A stretch of 64,000 nt of DNA, from NCBI RefSeq assembly GCF_000423865.1, contig NZ_AUIU01000013.1, forward strand, positions 124,001 through 188,000. Direction: 5' to 3'. The DNA comes from Thermodesulfovibrio thiophilus DSM 17215. Lineage in GTDB: Bacteria; Nitrospirota; Thermodesulfovibrionia; Thermodesulfovibrionales; Thermodesulfovibrionaceae. The translations under genes were made by a program, and so were the position numbers. The notes under the pieces were generated by a model that was not told the origin of the DNA, ran no database searches, and worked only from the letters and a program-made list of their open reading frames with translations. Each line of letters opens with the position of its first letter. The first letter of the stretch is position 1. Below are positions 46,864-56,336 of this stretch, piece by piece.

Positions 46864-47836
46864 TGTCTTTTATACCCAATCTCTTCATCTTTTCGATGAG
46901 TGTTGTTCGATTTATATTTAAATATTTTGCTGCTCTACTTTTAATCCATTTATTAACATTTAATGAGTGTAGAATTAATTTTTTTTCGTATTCCCTTAAA
47001 ACTTCGTTAAAGTCTATTGCAGAACTGAAAGGATTAAAATCATCTGGAATGAACTCCCTTGAAAATGAGTTTTCTCCAAATCTTATTCTCTCTGGAATGT
47101 CTTCAAGACTAACTACACCATTATCATTCAAAACATAAAAGCGTTCAATTAAATTCTCAAGTTCTCTTACATTGCCTGGCCAACTATAGTTTAAAAAAAT
47201 TTCCATAACTTCTGGTTTAAGTTGCAATGAGTAACCAAATTTTTGAGAAAATTTTTTCATAAAATATTCGGATAAAAGTGGAATGTCCTCTTTTCTTTCT
47301 CTTAGTGGAGTGATTATTAAAGGTACAACATTAAGTCTCCAGAAAAGATCTTCTCGGAAATTCCCCTTTTTTACTTCTTTCTCTAAGTCTTTATTTGTTG
47401 CTGCAATAATTCTTACATTAACCTGTACAGGTCTGGTTCCTCCAACTCTTTCAAAGCTTCTTTCCTGAATGACCCTCAATATCTTTACCTGAAGATGTAC
47501 GGGCATATCACCAATTTCATCAAGAAAAATTGTGCCTTCATTTGCCAGTTCAAATCTTCCTGGACGACAGTAAACTGCTCCTGTGAATGCTCCCTTTTCA
47601 TGGCCAAAAAGTTCAGATTCAAGAAGTTCTGAAGGTATTGCAGCGCAGTTAATAGGGATAAAAGGCTTTGTTGATCTTGTACTTCTCTGATGAATCATTT
47701 TTGCAACCAATTCTTTACCTGTGCCACTTTCACCAATTATTAAAGCTGTGCTGTCAGCTCTGGAGAGTTTATCAATCATTGTAAGAATTTTTTGAATAGA
47801 TTCAGACTTTCCAACAATTATAACTTTATCATTCAT
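46844..47836 (-). CDS. Sigma-54 activator without N-terminal sensory domain, FlrA-like
   Basis: A 330-aa enhancer-binding protein that starts directly with the AAA+ module: Walker [15 protein letters not shown] loop, Walker B FLDEIGDMP and a C-terminal Fis-like HTH (AAKYLNINRTTLIEKMKRL). FlrA/FleQ masters usually carry an N-terminal receiver-like domain, absent here. Its position as first gene of the flagellar operon suggests a master regulator. A palindrome covers its start codon. Confidence 0.88.
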   Translation of the reverse strand: MNDKVIIVGKSESIQKILTMIDKLSRADSTALIIGESGTGKELVAKMIHQRSTRSTKPFIPINCAAIPSELLESELFGHEKGAFTGAVYCRPGRFELANEGTIFLDEIGDMPVHLQVKILRVIQERSFERVGGTRPVQVNVRIIAATNKDLEKEVKKGNFREDLFWRLNVVPLIITPLRERKEDIPLLSEYFMKKFSQKFGYSLQLKPEVMEIFLNYSWPGNVRELENLIERFYVLNDNGVVSLEDIPERIRFGENSFSREFIPDDFNPFSSAIDFNEVLREYEKKLILHSLNVNKWIKSRAAKYLNINRTTLIEKMKRLGIKDNEIQDM

Positions 47837-47852
47837 GTCATAAATATGACAT
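47835..47852 (-). promoter_or_regulatory. 18-bp palindrome over the start of the sigma-54 activator
   Basis: ATGTCATA-AA-TATGACAT, perfect 8-bp arms, overlaps the start codon (47834-47836) and the bases just upstream. A possible autoregulatory operator or translation-blocking hairpin. Further into the divergent gap, AGTATAATATT (47927-47937) and AATATTATACT (47983-47993) form a spaced inverted repeat with -10-like boxes on both strands. Confidence 0.5.
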
Positions 47853-48027
47853 ATTGGAAACTAAAATTTCAATAAATATTCTTTCTAGTTCATTTATTTA
47901 ATGCAATAATATCATGCAATTGTATAAGTATAATATTTTCAAGTTTGAGAAAATATCGATTTATATACTCTTTTTTTTCTATAATATTATACTTTTCAAA
48001 GTCGAAGTTTTTTAATGGAGTTATTAA

Positions 48028-49368
48028 ATGCGAGTAATAATTGTGGGTGCTGGAGATATAGGCTATCAAATTGCTAAATTTTTAACTTATGAAGGAGTTG
48101 ATGTTGTTATTATTGATAGAGATGGGAGTAAACTTAGAAGAATTACTGAAGAGCTTGATATTGCAACAATTGAAGCAGAAGGAAGTGATCCTTCAGCATT
48201 CAAAGAAGCAGGAGCGGATAAAGCAGATTTAATAATTGCAGTTACAAATAGTGATGAAACAAATATGATTGCCTGCCTGCTTGGTAAGGCAATTTTTAAT
48301 ATAAATCGTAAAATTGCAAGGATAAGAAATCCTAATTACTTTTTTAACAAAGAACTCCTTAGTGAATCGAATCTTGACATAGACCCTGCGATTAATCCAG
48401 ATTTTGAGGCTGCTCAGGCAGTGACAAAACTACTTGAGCATTCATTCGCTAGTGAAATTATAGAGTTTGAGCAGGGGGAAATAATAATAATAGGTATCAA
48501 AATTCCAGAGGATAGCCCGATTAAAGAAAAAAAGTTGAAATCGATCAGAACATTGTTGCCAAAAGATTTTATTATAGGAATCATTGAAAGAGACGAAGAT
48601 GTAATAATTCCATCTGGAGAGGATATCTTACAAGTTGGAGATATTGTTTATATTCCATTAAAAAAAGAAGAAATTGAGGAAGTTGCTCAGAGTCTAGGAG
48701 TTTATACAGAGCCTGCAAAAAAGATAATGATTCTTGGTGGTGGACGAATTGGTTACTATATAGCCAGCAAAATGGAAAGTCAGTTAGATATTAAGATTAT
48801 AGAGAAAGATGCGGAGAGATGTAATTTTTTAAGCAAACTCCTTAATAAATCTCTAATTCTTCATGGAGATGGAGCTAATAAACAGCTTTTGATTGAAGAA
48901 AATATAAGTAATATAGATGCATATATTGCTTGCTCTAATAACGATGAGTTGAATATCATGTCATCACTTCTTGCCCAGAAACTTGGAGCTAAAAAGGTTA
49001 TATCCATTATAAATAGAACAGACTATGTTCCTCTTGCTCATAACTTAGGAATTCAGTCTGTTTTAAGTCCAAGGTTGATCACTACTAGTATTATTCTTCG
49101 ATATGTAAGAAAAGAAGAAATTTTATCTCTTATAGCAATTGCTGAAAATAAAGCTGAAATTATTGAAGGGGTTGTAAATAAAACATCATCTCTTATAGGA
49201 CAGACACTGAAAGATAAAATTTTCCCTAAAAATACAACTCTTGGAGCAATTAAACGAGATGAAAGAATTATAATTCCAAAAGGTGAAGATTTTATTAAGG
49301 AACAAGATAAATTAATTATATTTACACTGAGAGATTCTATAAAAGAAATTGAAAAACTTCTAGCATGA
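48028..49368 (+). CDS. trkA: Trk potassium uptake protein TrkA
   Basis: A 446-aa regulatory subunit with two tandem RCK modules. Each begins with a Rossmann NAD-binding site, VGAGDIGYQIAKFL at about 5-18 and LGGGRIGYYIASKM near 235, and each ends with a TrkA_C domain. It forms a gating ring under TrkH. An ATGGAG ribosome site precedes the ATG. It overlaps trkH by 4 bp. Confidence 0.95.
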   Translation: MRVIIVGAGDIGYQIAKFLTYEGVDVVIIDRDGSKLRRITEELDIATIEAEGSDPSAFKEAGADKADLIIAVTNSDETNMIACLLGKAIFNINRKIARIRNPNYFFNKELLSESNLDIDPAINPDFEAAQAVTKLLEHSFASEIIEFEQGEIIIIGIKIPEDSPIKEKKLKSIRTLLPKDFIIGIIERDEDVIIPSGEDILQVGDIVYIPLKKEEIEEVAQSLGVYTEPAKKIMILGGGRIGYYIASKMESQLDIKIIEKDAERCNFLSKLLNKSLILHGDGANKQLLIEENISNIDAYIACSNNDELNIMSSLLAQKLGAKKVISIINRTDYVPLAHNLGIQSVLSPRLITTSIILRYVRKEEILSLIAIAENKAEIIEGVVNKTSSLIGQTLKDKIFPKNTTLGAIKRDERIIIPKGEDFIKEQDKLIIFTLRDSIKEIEKLLA

Positions 49369-50813
49369 ATTACAAAACTATAATCAATATTGTTGGTACG
49401 GCTCTTATTATTCTTTCAATTTTTATGCTTTTATCAGTTTTTGTATCAATTCTCAATCACTCTTCAGATACTTTTGCACTGGGATTGTCATTTTTTTTAA
49501 CTTTATTTTCTGGAACAGTTATGCTTTCAATAACAAAACAATACACACATGAAGAACTAATGTATCGAGAAGCTTTTATGACTGTAACTTTTACATGGAT
49601 AGTAATTACTTTTTTTGGTTGTCTCCCTTATATTTTTACTGGTAGCGTTGTTTCTTTTACAGACGCTTTTTTTGAATCAATGTCAGGATTTACAACAACA
49701 GGAGCAAGTATTTTTATGGATGTGGAAAAATTGCCAGCTGGCTTACTATTCTGGAGAAGTATGACTCAGTGGATAGGTGGAATGGGAATTATAGTATTTG
49801 CGCTTGCAATTCTACCTATTATGGGAACAGGGGGAATGCAGTTGTTTAAGGCTGAAGTGCCTGGTATCACTGTTGATAAACTTAGACCGAGCATTATTGG
49901 TACAGCAAAAGCATTATGGTTTATTTATATAGGAATAACAGGAATTATCGTAGTTCTTTATTACTTTGGTGGTATGGATATTTATGATGCATTTTGTCAT
50001 GCTTTTACTACTATTTCAACTGGTGGATTTTCCACAAAAAATGCAAGTATTGCTCATTTTAACAATCCATTACTTGATTATATATCAAGCTTAGGAATGT
50101 TTCTTGGAGGAATAAATTTTGCTTTGTATTTTTATTTGTTAAAAGGTACTATCAGAAAATTTTTTAAAAATGCTGAGTTCAGATTTTATTGCTGTATAAT
50201 TACTATAACAGTTATACTTATAACAATAGACCTATGGCTTTATGTTTATAGTTCTTTTTCCGACTCGCTTAGATATGCTATTTTTCAAGTTGTCTCAATG
50301 ATGACTACCACAGGTTATGCAACAGCAAATTATTTAAATTGGAGTGCATTCTCACAGTTGATTTTATTGATTATTATGTTTTTTGGAGGCATGACCGGAT
50401 CTACCGGAGGCGGTATTAAACATGTCAGGATTTATCTAATGATTAAGCAGATATATAGAGAATTTTATCAACTAATTCATCCCAGAGCAGTTTTAGTATT
50501 AAAATTAGATGAAAAAATTCTCACCAAAGAATTACTTGGAAGTATTTGGGGATTTGTTTTTCTTGCGATATTTGTTTGCATAATTGCAAGTATTGCAATG
50601 ACATCAACAGGTATGGATTTGATAACCTCTGTTTCAACAGTTATCTCTACAATGAACAATGTCGGTCCTGCTATGGGAGAAGCTGGTCCTGTTGGCAACT
50701 ACTCATCAATACCTATTGCAGGGAAGTGGATACTTATTTTCTGTATGCTTGTTGGAAGACTTGAATATTATACAGTGTTAATTCTTGTTACTCCAGCTTT
50801 CTGGAAAAAATAA
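49365..50813 (+). CDS. trkH: Trk potassium transporter TrkH
   Basis: A 482-aa membrane protein with four SKT pore loops. The selectivity-filter-like sequences SGFTTTGAS (about 108-116), ISTGGF (about 220), TTTGYAT and MNNVGPAMG are visible. About 10-12 membrane segments. Operon with trkA confirms K+ uptake. Confidence 0.95.
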   Translation: MNYKTIINIVGTALIILSIFMLLSVFVSILNHSSDTFALGLSFFLTLFSGTVMLSITKQYTHEELMYREAFMTVTFTWIVITFFGCLPYIFTGSVVSFTDAFFESMSGFTTTGASIFMDVEKLPAGLLFWRSMTQWIGGMGIIVFALAILPIMGTGGMQLFKAEVPGITVDKLRPSIIGTAKALWFIYIGITGIIVVLYYFGGMDIYDAFCHAFTTISTGGFSTKNASIAHFNNPLLDYISSLGMFLGGINFALYFYLLKGTIRKFFKNAEFRFYCCIITITVILITIDLWLYVYSSFSDSLRYAIFQVVSMMTTTGYATANYLNWSAFSQLILLIIMFFGGMTGSTGGGIKHVRIYLMIKQIYREFYQLIHPRAVLVLKLDEKILTKELLGSIWGFVFLAIFVCIIASIAMTSTGMDLITSVSTVISTMNNVGPAMGEAGPVGNYSSIPIAGKWILIFCMLVGRLEYYTVLILVTPAFWKK

Positions 50814-50881
50814 TTTTTCTGTGCGAATATTATTTTTGTTTAGATTAACTGCACTGGTTAAACATGGTTTTATTATTGGGA

Positions 50882-51607
50882 TTATTGAGATAATCCTGTT
50901 TTTTTCTTAAGTGTTGCAATTTCTTCCTTTGTAAGAGGTCTCAGTTGACCTGGTTTTAACTCTCCGAGCTTTACTCCATCGATGGCTATTCTGATTAATC
51001 TAATAACAGGATGACCGACTCGTTCGAGCATTTTACGAATTTGTCTTTTTCGTCCTTCCTTAAGAGTAATTTTTATCCATGAATTGGCTTTCAATTTTTT
51101 TACAAGATGCACACTTGCTGGAACAGCAAACTTTCCGTCAATCTTAATTCCTTTTTTTAATTTTTCTATATTTTTATCTTCTATCAATCCTTCAATTTTA
51201 ACCATATAAGTTTTTTCAATTTCTGAACCTGGATGCATTACTCTGTAAGCAAGTTCTCCGTCATTTGTAAGCAGAAGTAGTCCTTCTGAATCATAATCAA
51301 GTCTTCCAACTGGATAAATTCTGAATTTAATACCTTTCAAAAAATGCTTTATTGTCATTCTTCCCTGTGGATCAATAAGTGATGTAATCACTTTCCTTGG
51401 TTTATAAAAGGCATAATAAACCTTTTGCTGCGGTTTAATAAGAAGATTACCATCAACTTTTATATAATCTGTTTCTGGATCAGCTTTCTGCCCTATAGTT
51501 GCGATTTGTCCGTTTACTGTAACTTTTCCCTCTTTTATCAGCTCTTCTGCTTTTCTGCGGGATACAATTCCATATTCACAAAGGATTTTCTGAAGTCTTT
51601 GTATCAT
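50882..51607 (-). CDS. rRNA pseudouridine synthase, RsuA/RluB family
   Basis: A 241-aa enzyme with an N-terminal S4 domain (LCEYGIVSRRKAEELI) and the catalytic Asp in GRLDYDSEGLLLLTNDG. KEGRKRQIRKMLERVGHPVIRL is the family C-terminal block. RluB acts at 23S U2605; RluE, RluF and RsuA are relatives, so the target is a likely but not certain call. It starts 2 bp after the surA-like stop. Confidence 0.9.
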   Translation of the reverse strand: MIQRLQKILCEYGIVSRRKAEELIKEGKVTVNGQIATIGQKADPETDYIKVDGNLLIKPQQKVYYAFYKPRKVITSLIDPQGRMTIKHFLKGIKFRIYPVGRLDYDSEGLLLLTNDGELAYRVMHPGSEIEKTYMVKIEGLIEDKNIEKLKKGIKIDGKFAVPASVHLVKKLKANSWIKITLKEGRKRQIRKMLERVGHPVIRLIRIAIDGVKLGELKPGQLRPLTKEEIATLKKKTGLSQ

Positions 51608-51609
51608 AG

Positions 51610-52611
51610 CTAATCCATAATCTCAACATAAGCCTTTTGACGGAGGCTTCTTATCCAGAGTTTATATTCGTTCCAGAATTTTTCATTTTCCAGAAGATTT
51701 CTTACATAATTGATCAATCTTTCAGATCCTTTTTTAAAACAGATGCCATCAAGTCTGAAAATAAAAATACCATGTTCAGTCATAATTGGTTCACTTACCT
51801 GCCCTATGTTCATTTTTGAAAGTAAAATCGCAAGCTGAGGAGCTATTTCATTTTTTTTTAATACTCCGATTGATCCTCCTGATCTGGCTGAAACATCTTC
51901 ACTGAATTGAGATGCAATTCTATTGAAAGGTTCTCCCTGAATAAGTCTTTTTAAAATTTCATTTATTTTTATTTTTAATTCCTCTTCATTTTCTCTTTTT
52001 TTTAAAAATATCTGACTTACATAATAACCATCATCATCACATGAGAGCTCAGGATTAGCTGCGATATAATTGTTTATTTCTTCATCAGTAACAATTATCT
52101 TACTTTTTACAAACATATTTGATGCTCTGCCAATTATTACTTGTTCTTTAAGCAGTTTTTTATAATCTTCAAAAGTCATTCCTTCTTTCTGAAGGGTTTC
52201 ATTAAATGCTTTATCTGACATTTTATATTTTTTCTTTATATCATTTATTGCTGCATCTATTTCAGAATCACTGACAAAGATTCCAAATTTTTCAGCTTCT
52301 TCTATCTGAAGCTTTGTATCAATGAGCTTTTCAAGTAATTCCTCCTGATGTTTTTTGAAATATTTAAATCTTTCGTCAGGATTGAGTGATTTAATTTCAT
52401 CATTTGCAACAAATTCCATATATTTATAGAGTTCGCTCCATGTTATTACTTCTTTGTTAACTACAGCTACAACTTTATCAAGAAAAAATTTATTTTCTTC
52501 CGCACTGGCTGAAGATTGAAATATAGATTGGAAGTTGAAAAATGAAACTAAAATTACCAGTAAAACTGATAGTTTTAAAACATAAACTTTACTACCTAGA
52601 AAATATTTCAT
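51610..52611 (-). CDS. SurA-like periplasmic peptidyl-prolyl isomerase
   Basis: A secreted chaperone of 333 aa from the chosen start (ATG at 52611). An N-terminal signal peptide (KYFLGSKVYVLKLSVLLVIL, about residues 2-21) is followed by a SurA-N domain (VVAVVNKEVITWSEL) and one parvulin domain (SQFSEDVSARSGGSIGVLKK). E. coli SurA has two parvulin domains. An open frame extends 24 codons upstream into hypE, but the signal peptide decides the start. Confidence 0.85.
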   Translation of the reverse strand: MKYFLGSKVYVLKLSVLLVILVSFFNFQSIFQSSASAEENKFFLDKVVAVVNKEVITWSELYKYMEFVANDEIKSLNPDERFKYFKKHQEELLEKLIDTKLQIEEAEKFGIFVSDSEIDAAINDIKKKYKMSDKAFNETLQKEGMTFEDYKKLLKEQVIIGRASNMFVKSKIIVTDEEINNYIAANPELSCDDDGYYVSQIFLKKRENEEELKIKINEILKRLIQGEPFNRIASQFSEDVSARSGGSIGVLKKNEIAPQLAILLSKMNIGQVSEPIMTEHGIFIFRLDGICFKKGSERLINYVRNLLENEKFWNEYKLWIRSLRQKAYVEIMD

Positions 52612-52624
52612 GTAATAAACTCTA

Positions 52625-53623
52625 TTAACATATTCTTGGTAGTTGTTCTCCTGGAAGCATGTCAACCATTCTTGTGCCTCCAATTAATGTTTTCAATAAG
52701 ACTTTACCTCCTTGACCTGTAACCTCTCCAATTATTGTAGATTCTATCCCGAATGGATGCTTTTTCATCAAAGTAAGTATTTCCTCTGTAACTTCCGGTT
52801 TAACAATAGCAATAAAAATACCTTCATTAGCTACAAATAGAGGATCAAGTCCAAGGAGGTCGCATGCTCCTTTAACAGTATCATGAACTGGAATTGAATT
52901 TTCATAAATTAAGATATCCTTGCCTGAGTCAAGGGCAATTTCTTTAAGTGTGGTTGCAACTCCACCACGTGTGGGATCTCGCATAATTTTGATAAAAGGA
53001 GCGAAGTATTGGAGAATTTCGTTAATTAAACCATTTAATGCTCTGGTGTCACTCAAGACGGGCGGTTCAAAGATAAAATCATTTCTTTCAGCCATTACAG
53101 CAATTCCATGATTCCCTATAGATCCACTTAAGATAACTTTATCTCCAATTTCTACTTTCATAGGAGACAGTTCGATATTATCTGATAATATGCCAACTCC
53201 TGAAGTATTTATAAAAATTCCATCTCCCTTACCTTTGTCAACAACTTTAGTGTCTCCAGCAACTATTTTTACTCCTGCTTTTTTTGCCGATGCAGCAATG
53301 CTTTTTAAAATCTTTTCAAAGTCAACCATTGGAAGACCTTCTTCTAATATAAAACCTGCTGTTAGATAAAGAGGTGTAGCACCCACAACAGCTAAATCAT
53401 TTACAGTGCCGTTTACTGCAAGGTCACCAATATTTCCACCAGGAAAAAATATTGGTGATACAGTGTATGAATCAGTTGTTATAGCAATTTTTCCAGAATG
53501 ATTAAGAGATATCACAGCAGAGTCCATAAGTGAGGAAAGCTCAAATACTGGTACGACGTATTTTGTTATAAGTTCATGCATTAATTTGCCACCACTTCCA
53601 TGACCAAGAAGGATTCTATCCAT
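52625..53623 (-). CDS. hypE: Hydrogenase maturation protein HypE
   Basis: A 332-aa enzyme that dehydrates the HypF-carbamoylated C-terminal Cys to thiocyanate for CN ligands of NiFe hydrogenase. The ATP-binding GHGSGGK, ITTDSYTV and GDLAVNGTVNDLAV motifs are present and the protein ends PRIC with the essential terminal Cys. Other hyp genes are not in the window, so the gene is separated from its partners here. Confidence 0.95.
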   Translation of the reverse strand: MDRILLGHGSGGKLMHELITKYVVPVFELSSLMDSAVISLNHSGKIAITTDSYTVSPIFFPGGNIGDLAVNGTVNDLAVVGATPLYLTAGFILEEGLPMVDFEKILKSIAASAKKAGVKIVAGDTKVVDKGKGDGIFINTSGVGILSDNIELSPMKVEIGDKVILSGSIGNHGIAVMAERNDFIFEPPVLSDTRALNGLINEILQYFAPFIKIMRDPTRGGVATTLKEIALDSGKDILIYENSIPVHDTVKGACDLLGLDPLFVANEGIFIAIVKPEVTEEILTLMKKHPFGIESTIIGEVTGQGGKVLLKTLIGGTRMVDMLPGEQLPRIC

Positions 53624-53758
53624 TCATGCTCCTTATCAATTCGATTGTTTCTGTAATATTATACAAAAATAGTTCAAGTAATAGGTAATTATCTACTTGC
53701 TTACTGATGTTTTAATTTTATGATCGGTTTTTTAAATTAAAAAGCCACGAAAAGAAAG

Positions 53759-53790
53759 TTTACAGGGGTTCTGAAACGAACCCCTGTAAA
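53759..53790 (-). terminator. Terminator of the 70-aa gene
   Basis: Perfect 13-bp arms (TTTACAGGGGTTC / GAACCCCTGTAAA) with a 6-nt loop, ending 7 bp after the stop at 53797. On the minus strand a T-rich stretch (CTTTCTTTTC) follows, so it fits termination in that direction. Confidence 0.85.
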
Positions 53791-53796
53791 ATGAAT

Positions 53797-54009
53797 TTAA
53801 TTCAGCTTCTCAGAGCCAAAGTTTACTTTGTCTCCATTTATAAATCTGGTAATCATAAAACCTACTGCTGAGACAATCATACATTCCTGTTTGAACTGGC
53901 ATAACTTGCAGCTTTGTGATTCTTCAGAAGGAGAATGAATGCATTTTACAATTTCAGGAAGGTATGCAATCAAAGTGGACATGTCAACAGACACTTTCAT
54001 GTCATGCAT
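53797..54009 (-). CDS. Small Cys-rich protein, unknown
   Basis: A 70-aa protein with C23, C34, C37 and C43 (SCKLCQFKQEC), a possible metal or Fe-S site, then a hydrophobic MIVSAVGFMITRFI. I know no family. The ATG follows AGGAGGG. It is monocistronic, with a strong terminator behind and a structured leader in front. Real gene status rests on ribosome site, terminator and codon pattern. Confidence 0.65.
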   Translation of the reverse strand: MHDMKVSVDMSTLIAYLPEIVKCIHSPSEESQSCKLCQFKQECMIVSAVGFMITRFINGDKVNFGSEKLN

Positions 54010-54401
54010 AGAAGCCCTCCTTACTCTGGCATTAATGCTGCCATACTGGGTTATTTTTATCCCGCCATTAAAAAGCAGAAGATGTCCCAGCAGGCGGATT
54101 TCCTCTGCTTTTACATATGAGTTTCAAATAACACAAACTGTAACTTTAAAATATCTATCCTTGATCAGGAAGATGAGAAAAAATCAAGTTGTTAATTAGC
54201 TTTCGATTTCTGTTTGAGATTTCCGAATCGTATGTTCAATATGGAATAAAATTTATCTTACCAGTTCTATTAAGAATATTTCAATTTTTTAAATTTATAT
54301 GTTGTTTAGTAATACAAAACGATATCAAAAAAGTTATTGTAAATCTGTTTATTTGAGGTAAATTTGCAGATAATAGTTAATCTCTATTACAATCTAGATA
54401 G
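54010..54401. other. Intergenic region between Cys-rich gene and heme kinase
   Basis: This 392-bp region holds the structured leader described at 54059-54112 toward the minus-strand gene. Open frames on the plus strand (53935-54199) lack a ribosome site and look spurious. From 54200 to 54401 I see no gene and no clear promoter for the kinase. Confidence 0.5.
54059..54112 (-). promoter_or_regulatory. Candidate attenuator/riboswitch-like leader of the 70-aa gene
   Basis: On the minus strand a 9-bp stem AAAAGCAGA (54112-54104) / TCTGCTTTT (54079-54071) is followed by T's and looks like a terminator. An alternative pairing joins ATCCGCC (54099-54093) with GGCGGGAT (54066-54059), with one bulge. 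It uses a loop segment and would compete. The pair would lie in the 5' leader, 50-100 nt before the ATG. Confidence 0.45.
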
Positions 54402-56336
54402 ATGAAACTAAAAAATCTTTCAATAAATACGAAATTTACACTGTCAATAGCTTTAATAATTTTTGCTTTCTGTATAATGTTTTCATTTCTTTTATATTAC
54501 CATCTAAAACAAAAAGTTATCGAGGATGCGAATGAAAAAACAAGAATTATTATGACTCAGATTGACGCACTTGGCAATTATGTAAAAGATGAGCTAAGGC
54601 CAGCTATATTTAAACTACTTTATGAAACAGGGAAAAAAGATGAGTTTATTGTTGAAGGAATGTCAACCACTCATGTGAGATTGAGTGTTATGAGGAGATT
54701 TAATAATAAAATAAAAAACTATACGTACAGAAGAGTTTCAACAGATCCTATTAATCCAGAACATAAAGCAGATGCATTACATGTTCAATTAATTGAATAT
54801 TTTAAAAAAAATTCTGATAAAGAATCATGGAGCGGAATTATAAAATCAGGAGATCAGGAAATTCTTATAATGGCTAAACCGGTTAATATTGAAAAAGGGT
54901 GTTTGATATGCCATGGAAAAATTATTAATGCACCAAAAGCTTTACTTAAAATGTTTCCACGATCAAATGATTTTACGTGGAAAGATGGTGATGTTATAGG
55001 TGTTGAATCTGTTTCCATGCCTATTGCTTCAACGCTTGGAGAAATAAAAGGAGTTGCAATATCAACATTTCTTTTTGGTGCGGTTACTCTTCTTTTTCTT
55101 TTTGTTACTCTTCATGGAGCATTCTGGAGCTTCGTGATTAAACCATTAAAAAGATTAAGCTTGTTATTCAGAGGCATAGTAGAGGGGACTGAGCCGCTTA
55201 ATCAAACTATTGAAGTAAAAACAAAGGATGAAATAGGAGAACTCATTTTTTCATTTAATCAGATGGCAAAATATTTATATGAAGCACAGGAGGCTACAAA
55301 AAAACATGCTGAAACTCTTCAGACAATATTTGAAGGTATCACAGATCCTCTTGCGCTTGTAAATCCTGACTGTACAGTAGAAATGACAAACCATGCATAC
55401 AGAGTCTGGATGAAGGAAGGTAGATCAGCGGTCTTTACTAATAAATGCGATATAGAAAAACTTGATAGTGATAAATTGTGTCCGGTTTATTTCCTTAAAA
55501 AAGTCGTAGATACTAAAAAGCCATTTTCAGAGTACTGGGAAGGGGATGACGGGAAATATTATTTTATTCATCTCTATCCAATATTTGATGATTCAGGGAA
55601 TGTGATTAAAGTTGTCCATTATGTTAAAGATATTACGGAGAAACGAAAAATAGAAGACCAGATGCGAATTACAGAAAAACTTGCAGCAATTGGACAACTC
55701 TCAGCAGGACTTGCTCATGAGATTAATAATCCACTTGGCGGTATAAGGCTCTGTTTTAACAATTTAATTTCAACTAAAATGGATGAGGAAACAAAAAAGA
55801 TGCATATTGAAGTTATAAATCATGGCCTTATAAAAATCCAGCAGATTATAAAACAGCTTCTTGATTTTTCAAAACAAACAGAGTTAGTCAAGTCATCCGT
55901 TCCGATCAATAGTCTTGTGGAAAATGTATTGAAATTAACTGAATATCTTATATCAAAAAATGGTATTACTGTTATAAGGAAACTTTCACAAGATATTCCT
56001 GAAATAATGGTTGATTCAAATAAAATAGAGCAGGTTTTCTTAAATATTGTGCTTAATGCAATTCAGGCAATGGATGGAAGACAAAAAATTCTTACAATAG
56101 AGAGCTATATGAAAAACGATAGATGTTTTGTTTCATTTACTGACACAGGTCATGGTATTCCTGAGAGTATACTTCCTAAGATTTTTGATCCATTCTTCAC
56201 AACCAAGCCAGTTGGACAGGGAACAGGACTTGGACTATCTGTGAGTAAATCTATTGTAGAGCAGCATAATGGCAGGATTCTTGTTGAAACCTCAAAAGCT
56301 GGTACAACATTTATTGTGGAGTTACCGATCAAATGA
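54402..56336 (+). CDS. Membrane histidine kinase with heme-c sensor domain
   Basis: A 644-aa kinase. Two membrane segments (about 13-33 and 220-245) flank a periplasmic DUF3365/Tll0287-like domain with a CXXCH heme-binding motif (C167, C170, H171). HAMP (about 245-300), PAS (about 305-410), HisKA H439 (AHEINNPLG), HATPase with GTGLGLS follow. It overlaps its response regulator by 4 bp. The covalent heme suggests sensing of redox state or of a small gas, which is inferred. Confidence 0.92.
   Translation: MKLKNLSINTKFTLSIALIIFAFCIMFSFLLYYHLKQKVIEDANEKTRIIMTQIDALGNYVKDELRPAIFKLLYETGKKDEFIVEGMSTTHVRLSVMRRFNNKIKNYTYRRVSTDPINPEHKADALHVQLIEYFKKNSDKESWSGIIKSGDQEILIMAKPVNIEKGCLICHGKIINAPKALLKMFPRSNDFTWKDGDVIGVESVSMPIASTLGEIKGVAISTFLFGAVTLLFLFVTLHGAFWSFVIKPLKRLSLLFRGIVEGTEPLNQTIEVKTKDEIGELIFSFNQMAKYLYEAQEATKKHAETLQTIFEGITDPLALVNPDCTVEMTNHAYRVWMKEGRSAVFTNKCDIEKLDSDKLCPVYFLKKVVDTKKPFSEYWEGDDGKYYFIHLYPIFDDSGNVIKVVHYVKDITEKRKIEDQMRITEKLAAIGQLSAGLAHEINNPLGGIRLCFNNLISTKMDEETKKMHIEVINHGLIKIQQIIKQLLDFSKQTELVKSSVPINSLVENVLKLTEYLISKNGITVIRKLSQDIPEIMVDSNKIEQVFLNIVLNAIQAMDGRQKILTIESYMKNDRCFVSFTDTGHGIPESILPKIFDPFFTTKPVGQGTGLGLSVSKSIVEQHNGRILVETSKAGTTFIVELPIK

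Noticed and set aside
52612-52683. N-terminal extension of the surA-like gene into hypE
   Set aside because: The signal peptide begins at the ATG at 52611; the extra 24 codons are the hypE end in another frame.
53935-54199. Plus-strand open frames over the 70-aa gene
   Set aside because: No ribosome site and composition unlike neighbours; the minus-strand gene has ribosome site and terminator.
54355-54385. Possible sigma-54 promoter before the heme kinase (GAGGTAAATTTGCA)
   Set aside because: The GG to GC distance is 7 nt instead of 10.
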